Below, in pieces: positions 1 through 9,890 of a stretch of DNA of 64,000 nucleotides. The DNA lies in NCBI RefSeq assembly GCF_015910445.1, contig NZ_CP048882.1, forward strand, positions 6,631,501 to 6,695,500, in the 5' to 3' direction. This DNA is from Streptomyces bathyalis (GTDB lineage: Bacteria > Actinomycetota > Actinomycetes > Streptomycetales > Streptomycetaceae). The first letter of the stretch is position 1, and each line of letters opens with the position of its first letter. Below the pieces are notes generated by a model. It did no database searches. It was not told the origin of the DNA and saw only the letters and a program-made list of their open reading frames with translations. A program made the position numbers and the translations under genes.

Positions 1-555
1 ATCCGCACCGTCTTCCCCGACGAGGCCACCGTCACCGCCGACGACATCCGCCGCCCCGGCGAAACGCTGGAGGAATCGGTGCGCAAGCACGGCTGGCCGC
101 GGCTGTCCGCCGCCCGCGGAAAGGTGATGTTTCTGATGGACAACGACGACCAGAAGCTTCAGGACGCCTACCGGGCGGGAGGCCGGGAGAGCCTGCAAGG
201 CAGGGTCCTGTTCACCGATTCCGAACCGGGCCGCCCGGACGCCGCGTTCATGAAGGTCAACGACCCGACCGGGCCCAACAAGGCCGTCATCCAGGACCTT
301 GCGCGGCAGGGGTACTTCGTACGGACACGCTCCGACGTGCCCCTCGACCAGGCCGCCGGCGGCGACACGGGCATGCTCCGCGACGCTCTGGTCTCGGGGG
401 CGCAGATGGTCTCGACGGACTTCCCCGTACCGGGCCTCGCCGCCCGCTACGGCTCCGACTACGTGGCCGAACTCCCGCGCGGCAGCGGCCCGGTGAGATG
501 CAATCCGGTCACCGCGCCGGGGCGGGAATGCCCGGGCGGCCGGATGGAGCGCTGA
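1..555 (+). CDS. C-terminal part of a Ca2+-dependent phosphoinositide phospholipase C-like protein
   Basis: The reading frame is open from the first base and ends at TGA 553-555, so only the last 184 residues are present and the start lies upstream. The segment GKVMFLMDN followed by a C-terminal GAQMVSTDFP is typical of the bacterial Ca2+-dependent PI-PLC-like family (Pfam PI-PLC-C1), which has a TIM-barrel phosphodiesterase fold and is normally secreted. The end reads GSGPVRCNPVTAPG, consistent with the family's C-terminus around the last barrel strand. The active-site histidines would be in the missing part, so activity cannot be judged. It converges on the siderophore-interacting protein gene, with only 48 bp between the stops and no clear terminator. 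Confidence 0.75.
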   Translation: MRTVFPDEATVTADDIRRPGETLEESVRKHGWPRLSAARGKVMFLMDNDDQKLQDAYRAGGRESLQGRVLFTDSEPGRPDAAFMKVNDPTGPNKAVIQDLARQGYFVRTRSDVPLDQAAGGDTGMLRDALVSGAQMVSTDFPVPGLAARYGSDYVAELPRGSGPVRCNPVTAPGRECPGGRMER

Positions 556-603
556 CGTCCGACGGGAGGCGTGGAGCAACGAGCGGAGGGGGCGGGGGCG
601 GGG

Positions 604-1458
604 TCACGGCTGCTGACCGGCGCCCGCCTCCTGCTCGGCCTCGACCTGCGCCTTCCAGTCCTTCTTCGACGCCTGCCAGCCGTCCTCGTCGTGGCCGAGC
701 CGCCAGTAGCCGGAGATGGACAACTGGTCGCGCTCCAGGCCGCGTTCGAGACGCAGGTGGCGGCGGAGTTCCTTGACGAAGCCGGCCTCGCCGTGCACGA
801 ACGCCTGCGGCGTTCCCGGGGGGAACTCCATCGCCCGCACGGCCTCGATGAGCTTCTGTCCCACCCGGACCGTTCCACGGTGCAGCCACGTCACGCCGGC
901 CGTGTCCGGCACGCTCAGCTTCTGCTCCTCCTGCGGGCCCTCGACCTCGATCAGGGCCCGCACCGTGGCGTCCGCGGGCATGCTCTCGAGCGCGGCGGCG
1001 ACGGCGGGCAGGGCGCTCTCGTCGCCGGCGAGCAGGTGCCAGTCGGCCTCCGGAGCGGGGGCGTAGGCGCCGCCCGGGCCGAGGAAGCGGATCTCGTCGC
1101 CCGGCCGGGCGCTCCGCGCCCACGGCCCGGCCAGCCCCTCGTCCCCGTGCACGACGAAGTCGAGCGTCAGCTCGCGCGCCGAGGGCGCCCAGGAGCGCAC
1201 CGTGTACGTGCGGGTGACGGGCCACTGGTCGCGAGGGAAATCCGCGCGGATGGCGCCGATGTCGAACGGCTCGGGATACTCCACGCCCGGGACCGGGAAG
1301 AGCAGCTTGACGTAGTGGTCCGTGTACTCGCCGGCCTCGAATTCCGCCAGACCGGGCCCGCCCAGCACGACGCGCACCATGTGAGGGGTCAGCTGCTCGG
1401 TGCGGACCACGTGCGCGTGGTGGACCTTGTTCTTGCTGCGGGCCGGGCGGTCTGCCAC
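604..1458 (-). CDS. siderophore-interacting FAD/NAD(P)H-binding protein (ViuB-like)
   Basis: A 284-residue cytoplasmic flavoprotein of the siderophore-interacting protein family, which reduces ferric siderophores with NAD(P)H to release iron. The N-terminal FAD domain carries the flavin motif RTYTVR (residues 83-88). The C-terminal NAD(P)H domain ends in the family signature GYWRLGHDEDGW, followed by a charged tail. Length is normal for the family. The ATG at 1458 is preceded within about 60 bp by a palindromic iron-box-like site, which supports iron-repressed expression. No transporter or siderophore synthesis gene is adjacent, so it appears to be a stand-alone iron-release enzyme. The family call is secure; the particular siderophore is unknown. 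Confidence 0.9.
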   Translation of the reverse strand: MADRPARSKNKVHHAHVVRTEQLTPHMVRVVLGGPGLAEFEAGEYTDHYVKLLFPVPGVEYPEPFDIGAIRADFPRDQWPVTRTYTVRSWAPSARELTLDFVVHGDEGLAGPWARSARPGDEIRFLGPGGAYAPAPEADWHLLAGDESALPAVAAALESMPADATVRALIEVEGPQEEQKLSVPDTAGVTWLHRGTVRVGQKLIEAVRAMEFPPGTPQAFVHGEAGFVKELRRHLRLERGLERDQLSISGYWRLGHDEDGWQASKKDWKAQVEAEQEAGAGQQP

Positions 1459-1499
1459 GTGGGACTCCAGGATTGGGCGGAAGCAGAGGGGCGGCGTGG

Positions 1500-1513
1500 T
1501 TAGGGTTGCCTAA
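1500..1513. promoter_or_regulatory. iron box (DmdR/IdeR-type operator) candidate
   Basis: TTAGGGTTGCCTAA lies about 42 bp upstream of the start of the siderophore-interacting protein gene. Its right half and centre match the known actinobacterial DmdR/IdeR iron box (TTAGG...CCTAA), while the far left part of the 19-bp consensus is degenerate. Position and gene function agree, so iron-dependent repression is a sound inference. Confidence 0.6.
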
Positions 1514-1610
1514 GTTCTCAACGTACCACTTCGGCCGGTGCAAGGCGCCGCTCGCCCCGCTCGTCCGCTCGCCAGTCCTTCCCCGGGCCCCGCCTCCGGT
1601 GCCGCCGCTG

Positions 1611-2552
1611 TCAGCGCTCCCGCTCCGCCAGCACGTTCAGCAGCCGCTCCAAGGAGCCGCCGAGGCCCCAGCGCTCCGCGAGCGCGTCGAGGGCCTTCGG
1701 GTCGCGCGGGCGGGACGGCAGAGAGGCGTCGAATTCCGGCAGGGCCACGTCGCTCGCGACCCGCACCACCTTCGGCGCCACCGCCAGATACGGACCGGCC
1801 TCGGCCAGACGCTTGCGCTGTGCCGGTGTGATCGCCGACCCGGGATCCTCGGCGGCGGCGATGATTCCCGCCAGGTCGCCGTAGCGCTCCAGCAGCTTCG
1901 CGGCGGTCTTCTCGCCGATGCCCTGTACGCCGGGGAGCCCGTCGCTCGGGTCGCCGCGCAGCAGTGCCAGATCGGCGTAACCCCCGCCGTCCACGCCGTA
2001 CTTGGAGCGGAGAGCGGCACCGTCGTAGACGTCGAGCGTGCCGACACCCTTGACCGGATACAGCACCCGCACGCCCCGGTCGTCGTCGATCAGCTGGAAC
2101 AGGTCGCGGTCGCCCGTGACGATGTCGACGGGCGAGTCCGCACGGGCCGTGAGCGTGCCGATGATGTCGTCCGCCTCGAAGCCGGCCGCGCCGACGCGGG
2201 CGATGCCGACCGCGTCGAGCACGTCGTCGATGACCGGCACCTGCGGGCTCAGCGTGTCCGGGATCTCCTCGGCGTCGGGGCCGGAGGCCACCTCCTCGGC
2301 GACGCGGTGCGCCTTGTAGGAGGGGATGAGTTCGACGCGCCACTGGGGACGCCAGTCGAAGTCCATGCAGGCCACGAGCGAGTCCGGATGACGGTTGCTC
2401 ACCAGGCGTGCGATGAAGTCGAGCAGGCCGCGCACCGCATTGACCGGGGTGCCGTCGGGCGCCTTCACCGAGTCCGGCACGCCGAAGTACGCACGGAAGT
2501 AGAGGGACGAGGTGTCCAGGAGCATCAGGCGTCGTGCCGTCGTCGTAGTCAC
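1611..2552 (-). CDS. 5'-3' exonuclease (PolA N-terminal-like, FEN family)
   Basis: A 313-residue protein homologous to the 5'-nuclease domain of DNA polymerase I but without a polymerase domain. Such enzymes trim 5' flaps or RNA primers and act in repair and replication. The N-terminal LLDTSSLYFRAYFG, the acidic metal-binding segments FEADDIIGT and VTGDRDLFQL, and the helix-hairpin-helix GLPGVQGIGEKTAAKLL are all present in order. The frame runs open well upstream, but homology begins just after GTG 2550-2552 (VTTTTARRLMLLDTSS), so I chose that start; ATG 2525 is the alternative. No strong ribosome-binding site precedes it, so it may be leaderless. Streptomycetes carry this gene in addition to full-length polA. 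Confidence 0.85.
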   Translation of the reverse strand: MTTTTARRLMLLDTSSLYFRAYFGVPDSVKAPDGTPVNAVRGLLDFIARLVSNRHPDSLVACMDFDWRPQWRVELIPSYKAHRVAEEVASGPDAEEIPDTLSPQVPVIDDVLDAVGIARVGAAGFEADDIIGTLTARADSPVDIVTGDRDLFQLIDDDRGVRVLYPVKGVGTLDVYDGAALRSKYGVDGGGYADLALLRGDPSDGLPGVQGIGEKTAAKLLERYGDLAGIIAAAEDPGSAITPAQRKRLAEAGPYLAVAPKVVRVASDVALPEFDASLPSRPRDPKALDALAERWGLGGSLERLLNVLAERER

Positions 2553-2877
2553 GCCACGATGATGCCGTACGCCTCCGACAGCGGACGCGGAAGAGGCACC
2601 GGGCGGACCGGACGCACGGCCCCGCAACCGTGACCGACCCCGGAGGACCGGGACGCACGGCTCCGCCGCCGCTGCCGAGGCGCTGCGCGACCCGCAGTCC
2701 ATGTGCGCGGGTGGCGCAAATTGGCCTGCCTCATCGGCCGAGACCGGTCTACTCTCTTCTCCGTACGAGGAACGCGCCTCCGGCCCGTCGGCGACCCCCG
2801 GCGGACGACCACCGGTGGCGGGGCCGCCGTACGGGGCTGCGGCACCTTGAGCCGCACGGGGGGCGTACGGTGCCGGT
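2553..2877. other. intergenic region between divergent genes
   Basis: This 325-bp gap separates the exonuclease (minus) from the metal-receptor-like gene (plus). The only signal I can point to is TACGGT at 2866-2871, seven bases before ATG 2878, which would suit a leaderless -10 element for the plus-strand gene. No convincing -35, repeat or small gene was seen; long open frames here are shadows caused by GC content. Confidence 0.3.
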
Positions 2878-3624
2878 ATGGCGCACAGACGTACCGGCAC
2901 CGTGCGACGCGTCGTCTCCCTCGTCCCCTCCCTGACCGAGGCTCTGGCGGTGACGGCACCCGAACTCCTCATCGGCGCCACCGACTGGTGCAGCCACCCG
3001 CCCGGGCTGGATGTGACCCGCGTGCGGGGCACCAAGAATCCGGACGTCGAGCGGATCGTCTCCCTCGCGCCCGACCTCGTCGTCGCGAACGAGGAGGAGA
3101 ACCGCGAGGTCGATCTCGCCGCGCTGCGCTCCGCCGGTCTGGACGTCCTCGTCACCGAAGTGCGCACGCTGCCGCAGGCGTTCGCCGAACTGGACCGGGT
3201 ACTGACCGTGGGCTGCGGGCTCGCCCGTCCCGTCTGGCTCGACGAGGCGGAGACCGCCTGGCGGGAGGTGCGCGCGGAGTTCGACGCGCGGGCCGTGGTG
3301 CCGGTGTGGCGCAAGCCGTGGATGGTTCTCGGCCGTGACACCTTCGCGGGCGCGCTGCTGGCGCATCTCGGGGTTCACAACATCTACGAGCGGCACGGCG
3401 AGCGCTATCCGCGGATGCCGATCGAGGAGCTGAACGGGCACGGCCGCGCCGATCTCGTCGTGCTGCCGGACGAGCCCTATCTCTTCACCGGCGAGGACGG
3501 CCCGGAGGCGTTTCCCGGCCTGCCCGCCGCGCTCGTCAGCGGGCGTTTCCTGACCTGGTACGGGCCCTCGCTCACCGAGGCGCCGGCGGCACTGGCGGGA
3601 GCACTGCGCACCGCGCTCGGATGA
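2878..3624 (+). CDS. helical-backbone metal receptor / BtuF-like substrate-binding protein without signal peptide
   Basis: A 248-residue protein with the fold of cobalamin/Fe-siderophore binding proteins: it opens with RRVVSLVPSLTEAL, continues with the GTKNPDVERIVSLAPDLVVANEEEN segment and ends with a second lobe containing LVVLPDEPYLF. Normal members are exported lipoproteins, but this one lacks a signal peptide or lipobox, so it should be cytoplasmic. Known relatives are annotated as cobalamin-binding proteins, but the ligand here is not shown by the sequence. It stands alone, with no ABC permease beside it. Start ATG 2878 directly precedes the homology and has a possible leaderless promoter. 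Confidence 0.75.
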   Translation: MAHRRTGTVRRVVSLVPSLTEALAVTAPELLIGATDWCSHPPGLDVTRVRGTKNPDVERIVSLAPDLVVANEEENREVDLAALRSAGLDVLVTEVRTLPQAFAELDRVLTVGCGLARPVWLDEAETAWREVRAEFDARAVVPVWRKPWMVLGRDTFAGALLAHLGVHNIYERHGERYPRMPIEELNGHGRADLVVLPDEPYLFTGEDGPEAFPGLPAALVSGRFLTWYGPSLTEAPAALAGALRTALG

Positions 3625-3638
3625 CGGGACGTCCGCAA

Positions 3639-3672
3639 GGCCTCCCGGAACAGCCGGGTGTCCCGGGAGGTC
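3639..3672. terminator. bidirectional hairpin between convergent genes
   Basis: CCTCCCGG (3641-3648) pairs with CCGGGAGG (3663-3670), extended by one G-U and one G-C pair. It lies exactly between the stops of the convergent metal-receptor and amidotransferase genes. There is no T-run, as is common in streptomycetes. Confidence 0.5.
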
Positions 3673-3676
3673 CGCC

Positions 3677-4399
3677 TCATCCTGCTGCTGGAGCCGTCCG
3701 TTCCGCCGGCGCCGCCTGTGCCGCCTCCACCAGGGCGCGCATCACACGCACGTCCTGGCCCTCCTCGGGGTGCCACTGGACGGACAGGACGAACGGATGC
3801 TCGCTGCCCGGCAGTTCGAGCGCCTCGACCGTGCCGTCCTCGGCGTGAGCGCCCGGCACGAGGCCCTCACCCAACCTCGCCACCGCCTGGTGGTGGTACG
3901 TCGGCACGGACACCGGCTCGGGCAGTACCTGCGCGAGCCGCGTGCCGGCCACGGGCCGGACCGTGTGCTCGGCGAAGACGCCCGGGCGGCCGCGATGACC
4001 CTCCATGTGCTGGACGAGGGTGCCGCCCAGCAGGACGTTGAGGATCTGCATCCCCCGGCAGATCCCCAGCAACGGCACGCGCTGCTCCAGGGCGGCCCGG
4101 GCCAGGGCGAGTTCCCAGGCGTCGCGCTCGGGGTCGGACGGGCCGCAGTCGGGCCCTCGCTCCGCCCCGTACCTGGACGGTTCGACGTCAGGGCCTCCGG
4201 AGACGACCAGGCCGTCGAGCCTGCTCACGATCCGGTCTGCGTGCTCGTCGACGTCCGGCGGCAGCAGCAGCGCGCATCCGCCCGCTCGTTGAACGAGGCG
4301 GTGGTACCCGGCGGGCAGCACCGCGGCCTGGTGCTGCCAGACGCCCCAGCGGACGTCGGTCTCCATGTACGTGCTGACGCCGATCAGCGGGCTTTGCAT
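3677..4399 (-). CDS. class-I glutamine amidotransferase-like gamma-glutamyl hydrolase (PuuD/peptidase C26 type)
   Basis: A 240-residue hydrolase of the PuuD family that cleaves gamma-glutamyl amides. The nucleophile elbow GICRGMQILN supplies the catalytic Cys, and the VQWHPE segment near the C-terminus supplies the His-Glu pair. LDGLVVSGGPDVEP is the usual oxyanion region. I start it at ATG 4399 (MQSPLIGVSTYM), where homology begins; an in-frame upstream start at 4453 would add 18 unsupported residues. It is downstream of the permease on the same strand. In the ethanolamine scheme proposed for S. coelicolor GlnA4, an enzyme like this would release glutamate plus glycine from gamma-glutamylglycine. 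Family assignment is firm; the substrate is inferred from the neighbours. Confidence 0.82.
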   Translation of the reverse strand: MQSPLIGVSTYMETDVRWGVWQHQAAVLPAGYHRLVQRAGGCALLLPPDVDEHADRIVSRLDGLVVSGGPDVEPSRYGAERGPDCGPSDPERDAWELALARAALEQRVPLLGICRGMQILNVLLGGTLVQHMEGHRGRPGVFAEHTVRPVAGTRLAQVLPEPVSVPTYHHQAVARLGEGLVPGAHAEDGTVEALELPGSEHPFVLSVQWHPEEGQDVRVMRALVEAAQAAPAERTAPAAG

Positions 4400-4632
4400 G
4401 GCGTAAGGCCTCCGGCTGCGGATCTCGTCGTCTCCGGGCGTTCCGTCGGGCACGGTGCCCGGTCCTCATCTCCAGGGACCCGGTCCCGTCCGGTGCTCCA
4501 GCGTACGGGCGTGACGTGCCCCGGGCCGCCGCGCGTACGCCCGCATGCCCGCCCGGCGCGCGAGGTGGCGGCCGGGCGGGCACTGGCCGGACGGAGCCGG
4601 CCGGCGGTCAACGAGGACGGGCGGGACGGTGT

Positions 4633-6141
<1,509 letters not shown>

Positions 6142-6262
6142 GACCGCTCCTACCCTCGGCATATTGGTGTGGCTACATACCTTTGCGCCGAGGTGGGGCG
6201 CAGCGCAACCCCTGGTGCGTCACGCGGGGATTTCGTGTGTGTGCCGCCGTCACGCCGGACGG

Positions 6263-7042
6263 TCATGCGAGGAACCCCCGCAGCAGTGCGGCCGTACCCG
6301 CGCAGTGCTCGCGGCTGACGGTGCGCGCCCGCTCCGGGTCGCCGGCCAGGACGGCCTCGACGAGTTCCGCGTGCTGGCGCTGCGCGTGCTCCAGGTTGCG
6401 CACCAGCAGCGGGATGCGGCCCAGCAGGTCGTTGACCTTGGCCCGCACGGCCGCGTACTGGGCCGTGAGTGTGGGGGACCCGGCCAGTTCGACGAGGGTG
6501 AGGTGGAAGAGGGTGTCGCCGCGGCGGTAGTCGGCGAGGGCTGCGTTCCGGGTGGCGTCCAAGGCCGCGCGCAGCTGTGCGGCCTCGGACTTCTCCAGCC
6601 CGCGGGAGGCGCACAGTTCGGCCGCGCCCGTCTCGAGCACCTCGCGGAAGCGCAGGGTGTCCCGCACGTCCACGCCCTCGGGCGCCGCGACGACGCCGGG
6701 CGGATTCTCCGGTGTGTCCGCGTCGGGTGCGGGAGGCTGCGGGTGCTGCACGAAGGTGCCTCCGTAGCGGCCGCGCCGGCTGATCACCAGGCCCTGTTCG
6801 GCGAGTACCTTGAGCACTTCGCGGAGCATCACGCGGCTGATGCCGAGGCGTTCGGCGAGTTCGCGTTCGGCGGGGAGCCGTTCGCCGTCGGGGACCAGGC
6901 CCAGCCGGACGATCTGGAGTATCTGCTCCAGAGCCTCCTCGAAGCCGTTGCCGGCCCGCACCGGGCGCAGCACGGCGGCGAGCCGGTCGTTCCCGGGCCG
7001 CCCGCCGGTGGTCCCCGGTGCGGCTGTGTGATCGGCTCTCAC
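6263..7042 (-). CDS. FadR-family GntR transcriptional regulator of the glnA4 cluster
   Basis: A 259-residue regulator. The N-terminal winged helix-turn-helix includes LPAERELAERLGISRVMLRE and ends with a wing at RRGRYGGTFV. The rest is a helical FCD ligand-binding domain with the metal/acid-binding pattern seen in FadR relatives (for example FHLTLVELAGSPTL). GTG 7042 is preceded by GAGGGAGGGG and is my preferred start; TTG 7075 is in frame but has no ribosome-binding site. It is divergent from glnA4 across 84 bp and upstream of the permease, so it probably controls both arms of the cluster. The effector (ethanolamine, a gamma-glutamyl intermediate or an acyl compound) is unknown. Confidence 0.85.
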   Translation of the reverse strand: MRADHTAAPGTTGGRPGNDRLAAVLRPVRAGNGFEEALEQILQIVRLGLVPDGERLPAERELAERLGISRVMLREVLKVLAEQGLVISRRGRYGGTFVQHPQPPAPDADTPENPPGVVAAPEGVDVRDTLRFREVLETGAAELCASRGLEKSEAAQLRAALDATRNAALADYRRGDTLFHLTLVELAGSPTLTAQYAAVRAKVNDLLGRIPLLVRNLEHAQRQHAELVEAVLAGDPERARTVSREHCAGTAALLRGFLA

Positions 7043-7126
7043 TGCCCCTCCCTCATCGAACCCCTTCCGAACCAATGGTCTCTGGGACTACCTTATGACT
7101 TCCGGTGGACCGACAGGAGGCCAGAC
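7043..7126. promoter_or_regulatory. divergent promoter/operator region between regulator and glnA4
   Basis: This 84-bp gap must carry both promoters. It holds the short palindrome ACC-AAT-GGT (7071-7079) and an overlapping GGTC...GAC-T-ACC element (7077-7092), either of which could be the binding site of the FadR-type regulator. TATGAC (7094-7099) is a possible -10 for glnA4. The AGGAGG ribosome-binding site of glnA4 is at 7115-7120. The operator calls are weak. Confidence 0.35.
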
Positions 7127-8494
7127 GTGGCAGAACGCACACCATTGCTCTCCGTCGACGAGCTGCGGGTGCTCGTCGAACGGGAGGAGATCGATACCGT
7201 CGCCCTGGCCTTCACCGATATGCAAGGGCGGCTGCAGGGCAAAAGGTTCGCGGCCCGCCACTTCCTGGACGAGGTCCTGGAGCACGGCACCGAGGGCTGC
7301 AACTACCTGCTCGCCGTGGACGTCGACCTGAACACCGTCGACGGCTACAGCATGTCCTCCTGGGAGCGCGGTTACGGCGACTTCGCCATGCACGGCGACA
7401 CCAGCACCATGCGCCTCGTCCCCTGGAACCCGGGCACGGCGATGCTGACCGCCGATCTGGCGTGGCACGACGGCTCTCCCGTCGTCGCCTCCCCGCGGCA
7501 GATCCTCCGCCGCCAGCTCGACCGCCTCGCCGAGCGCGGCTGGAGCGCGTACACCGGCACCGAGCTGGAGTTCATGGTCTTCCAGAACACCTACGAGCAG
7601 GCGTGGGACAGCGCGTACCGGGACCTGACCCCGGCGAACCAGTACAACGTCGACTACTCGATGCTCGGCACCGGCCGCGTCGAGCCGCTGCTGCGCCGCA
7701 TCCGAAACGAGATGGGTGCGGCCGGGATGAAGGTGGAGTCCGCGAAGGGCGAGTGCAACCTGGGCCAGCACGAGATCGCCTTCCGCTACGACGAGGCGCT
7801 CACGACCTGCGACCAGCACGTCGTCTACAAGACGGGCGCCAAGGAGATCGCCGCCCAGTCGGGCCAGGCGCTCACCTTCATGGCCAAGTTCAACGAGCGC
7901 GAGGGCAATTCCTGCCACATCCATCTCTCGCTGCGCGACGAGAACGGTGCCCCTGTCCTCGCCGACGACGACGGCCCGTACGGGATGTCCGCCACGATGC
8001 GGCACTTCCTGGCCGGACAGCTCGCGGCCATGCGGGAGTTCACGCTGCTCTACGCCCCGAACATCAACTCCTACAAGCGTTTCCAGCCGGGTTCCTTCGC
8101 GCCCACGGCCGTCGCCTGGGGCCCGGACAACCGCACGTGCGCGCTGCGCATCGTCGGGCACGGACACAGCCACCGCTTGGAGAACCGTGTGCCCGGCGGC
8201 GACGTGAATCCGTACCTGGCCACCGCCGGGATGATCGCGGCGGGCCTCCACGGCGTGGACCAGAAGCTGGAGCTCGAGGAGGCCTGTACCGGCAACGCCT
8301 ACACGGGCGACGCCACGCACGTGCCCTCCACGCTGCGCGAGGCGGCAGAACTGTGGGAGCAGAGCGCCATCGCGCGCGAGGCGTTCGGCGAGGAAGTCGT
8401 CACTCATTACCTGAACATGGCGCACGTCGAGCAGAAGGCGTACGACACGGCCGTCACGGACTGGGAGCGCTTCCGCTCCTTCGAGCGCATGTGA
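7127..8494 (+). CDS. glnA4: glutamine synthetase-like gamma-glutamyl ethanolamide synthetase (GlnA4 type)
   Basis: A 455-residue member of the glutamine synthetase superfamily. The N-terminal beta-grasp domain contains TDMQGRLQGKRF. The catalytic domain shows the metal-binding YTGTELEFMVF (about residue 140), the NSCHIHLSL segment (about 260) and the C-terminal ENRVPGGDVNPYL (about 350). In S. coelicolor the GlnA-like enzyme next to the same neighbours (GlnA4) ligates glutamate to ethanolamine rather than to ammonia. The adjacent ethanolamine permease, dehydrogenases and gamma-glutamyl hydrolase support the same role here. GTG 7127 follows AGGAGG with six bases between and starts where homology begins. 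It heads the plus-strand arm; the aldehyde dehydrogenase follows after 10 bp. Confidence 0.82.
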   Translation: MAERTPLLSVDELRVLVEREEIDTVALAFTDMQGRLQGKRFAARHFLDEVLEHGTEGCNYLLAVDVDLNTVDGYSMSSWERGYGDFAMHGDTSTMRLVPWNPGTAMLTADLAWHDGSPVVASPRQILRRQLDRLAERGWSAYTGTELEFMVFQNTYEQAWDSAYRDLTPANQYNVDYSMLGTGRVEPLLRRIRNEMGAAGMKVESAKGECNLGQHEIAFRYDEALTTCDQHVVYKTGAKEIAAQSGQALTFMAKFNEREGNSCHIHLSLRDENGAPVLADDDGPYGMSATMRHFLAGQLAAMREFTLLYAPNINSYKRFQPGSFAPTAVAWGPDNRTCALRIVGHGHSHRLENRVPGGDVNPYLATAGMIAAGLHGVDQKLELEEACTGNAYTGDATHVPSTLREAAELWEQSAIAREAFGEEVVTHYLNMAHVEQKAYDTAVTDWERFRSFERM

Positions 8495-8504
8495 GGAACG
8501 AGTT

Positions 8505-9890
8505 TTGCAGGACGAGCACCACGTGAACGAACTCCCGGTCATCAACCCCTCGACCGAGGAACTGATCACCACCGTTACCGCCGCCGGCCCGGCGGAGGTC
8601 GACGCGGCCGTGCGGCGGGCGGTGAGCGCGCAGAGCGTGTGGGCGGCGCTCGCTCCGGGCGAACGCGCCCGGCTGCTGCGCCGGTTCGCCGTCGTCGTCG
8701 ACGAACACCTCGAGGAACTGGCCGGGTTGGAGGTCCAGGAGGCCGGACACCCCCTCGGCAACGCCCGGTTCGAGGCGGGCAACGTCCGCGATCTCCTCGA
8801 CTACGCCGCCGGGGGAGTGGAGCGGCTCAGCGGACGTCAGATCCCGGTCGAGGGAGGCATCGACGTCACCTTCGCCGAACCGCTCGGCGTCGTCGCCGTC
8901 ATCGCGCCCTGGAACTTCCCCATGCCGGTGGCCGCCTGGGGCACGGCGCCCGCGCTGGCGGCCGGCAACGCGGTCGTGCTCAAGCCCGCGGAGACCACGC
9001 CGCTGACGGCGCTGCGCCTGAGTGAACTCGCCCTGGAGGTGGGGCTTCCCGAGGGCCTCTTCCAAGTGCTGCCCGGCGAGGGACCGGTGGCGGGCACCGC
9101 GCTGGTGGAGCATCCGCGGGTGGCCAAGGTCGTCTTCACGGGTTCGACCGCCGTCGGCAGGGACATCATGGCCCGGTGCGCGGCGAGCGTGAAGCCGGTG
9201 ACGCTCGAACTCGGCGGCAAGAGCCCCAACATCGTCTTCGCCGACGCCGACCTCGAACTGGCCGCCACCGCCGCCCCCGGCTCGTTCCTGGACAACACAG
9301 GCCAGGACTGCTGCGCCCGCAGCCGCATCCTCGTGCAACGCGAGGTCTACGACCGCTTCCTGGAGCTGCTGGAGCCGGCGGTGAAGGCCTTCACGGCCGG
9401 CGATCCCGCTGACCCGGCGACACAGATGGGCCCGCTCATCTCGGAGCGCCAGCGCGAGCGCGTGCGCGGCTACGTCCCCGAGGACGAGCCCGCCCTGATC
9501 CGGGGAGACGCCCCCGGCGGCAAGGGCTTCTGGTATCCGGCCACCGTTCTGGAGGGGCGGCCCGGCGACCGGCGCAGCGCAGAGGAGATCTTCGGACCGG
9601 TGGCCGTGGCCATCCCCTTCGCGGACGAGGCGGAGGCCGTCCGCATCGCCAACGACTCCGACTACGGCCTGTCGGGCTCGATCTGGACCCGCGACGTGGG
9701 CCGTGCGCTGCGCGTCTCGCGCGCCGTCCAGGCAGGCAACCTGTCGGTCAATTCCCACAGCGCCGTGCGCTACACGACTCCCTTCGGCGGCTACAAGCAG
9801 TCGGGGCTCGGCCGTGAACTCGGCCCCGACGCGCTGTCCGCCTTCACCGAGACCAAGAACGTCTTCATCAGTACGGAGGTACAGCCGTGA
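8505..9890 (+). CDS. NAD(P)-dependent aldehyde dehydrogenase of the glnA4 cluster
   Basis: A 461-residue aldehyde dehydrogenase. The catalytic glutamate lies in VTLELGGKSPN (about residue 233), the catalytic cysteine in GQDCCARSR (about 267), and the cofactor-binding PWNFPMPVAAW motif in the N-terminal half; the C-terminal FGGYKQSGLGRE is the usual substrate-pocket strand. In the ethanolamine scheme it would oxidise gamma-glutamyl-acetaldehyde to gamma-glutamylglycine. TTG 8505 has GAGG eight bases upstream; GTG 8523 is an in-frame alternative that loses only six residues. The stop overlaps the next gene's GTG by four bases, so translation of the two is probably coupled. Confidence 0.85.
   Translation: MQDEHHVNELPVINPSTEELITTVTAAGPAEVDAAVRRAVSAQSVWAALAPGERARLLRRFAVVVDEHLEELAGLEVQEAGHPLGNARFEAGNVRDLLDYAAGGVERLSGRQIPVEGGIDVTFAEPLGVVAVIAPWNFPMPVAAWGTAPALAAGNAVVLKPAETTPLTALRLSELALEVGLPEGLFQVLPGEGPVAGTALVEHPRVAKVVFTGSTAVGRDIMARCAASVKPVTLELGGKSPNIVFADADLELAATAAPGSFLDNTGQDCCARSRILVQREVYDRFLELLEPAVKAFTAGDPADPATQMGPLISERQRERVRGYVPEDEPALIRGDAPGGKGFWYPATVLEGRPGDRRSAEEIFGPVAVAIPFADEAEAVRIANDSDYGLSGSIWTRDVGRALRVSRAVQAGNLSVNSHSAVRYTTPFGGYKQSGLGRELGPDALSAFTETKNVFISTEVQP

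Noticed and set aside
1473..2633. Long open plus-strand frame opposite the exonuclease
   Set aside because: It is antisense to a well-supported gene and has Arg/Gly/Ala-rich composition caused by GC-rich third positions.
7088..8782. 564-codon minus-strand frame over glnA4
   Set aside because: Shadow of glnA4 and the aldehyde dehydrogenase; no domain and biased composition.
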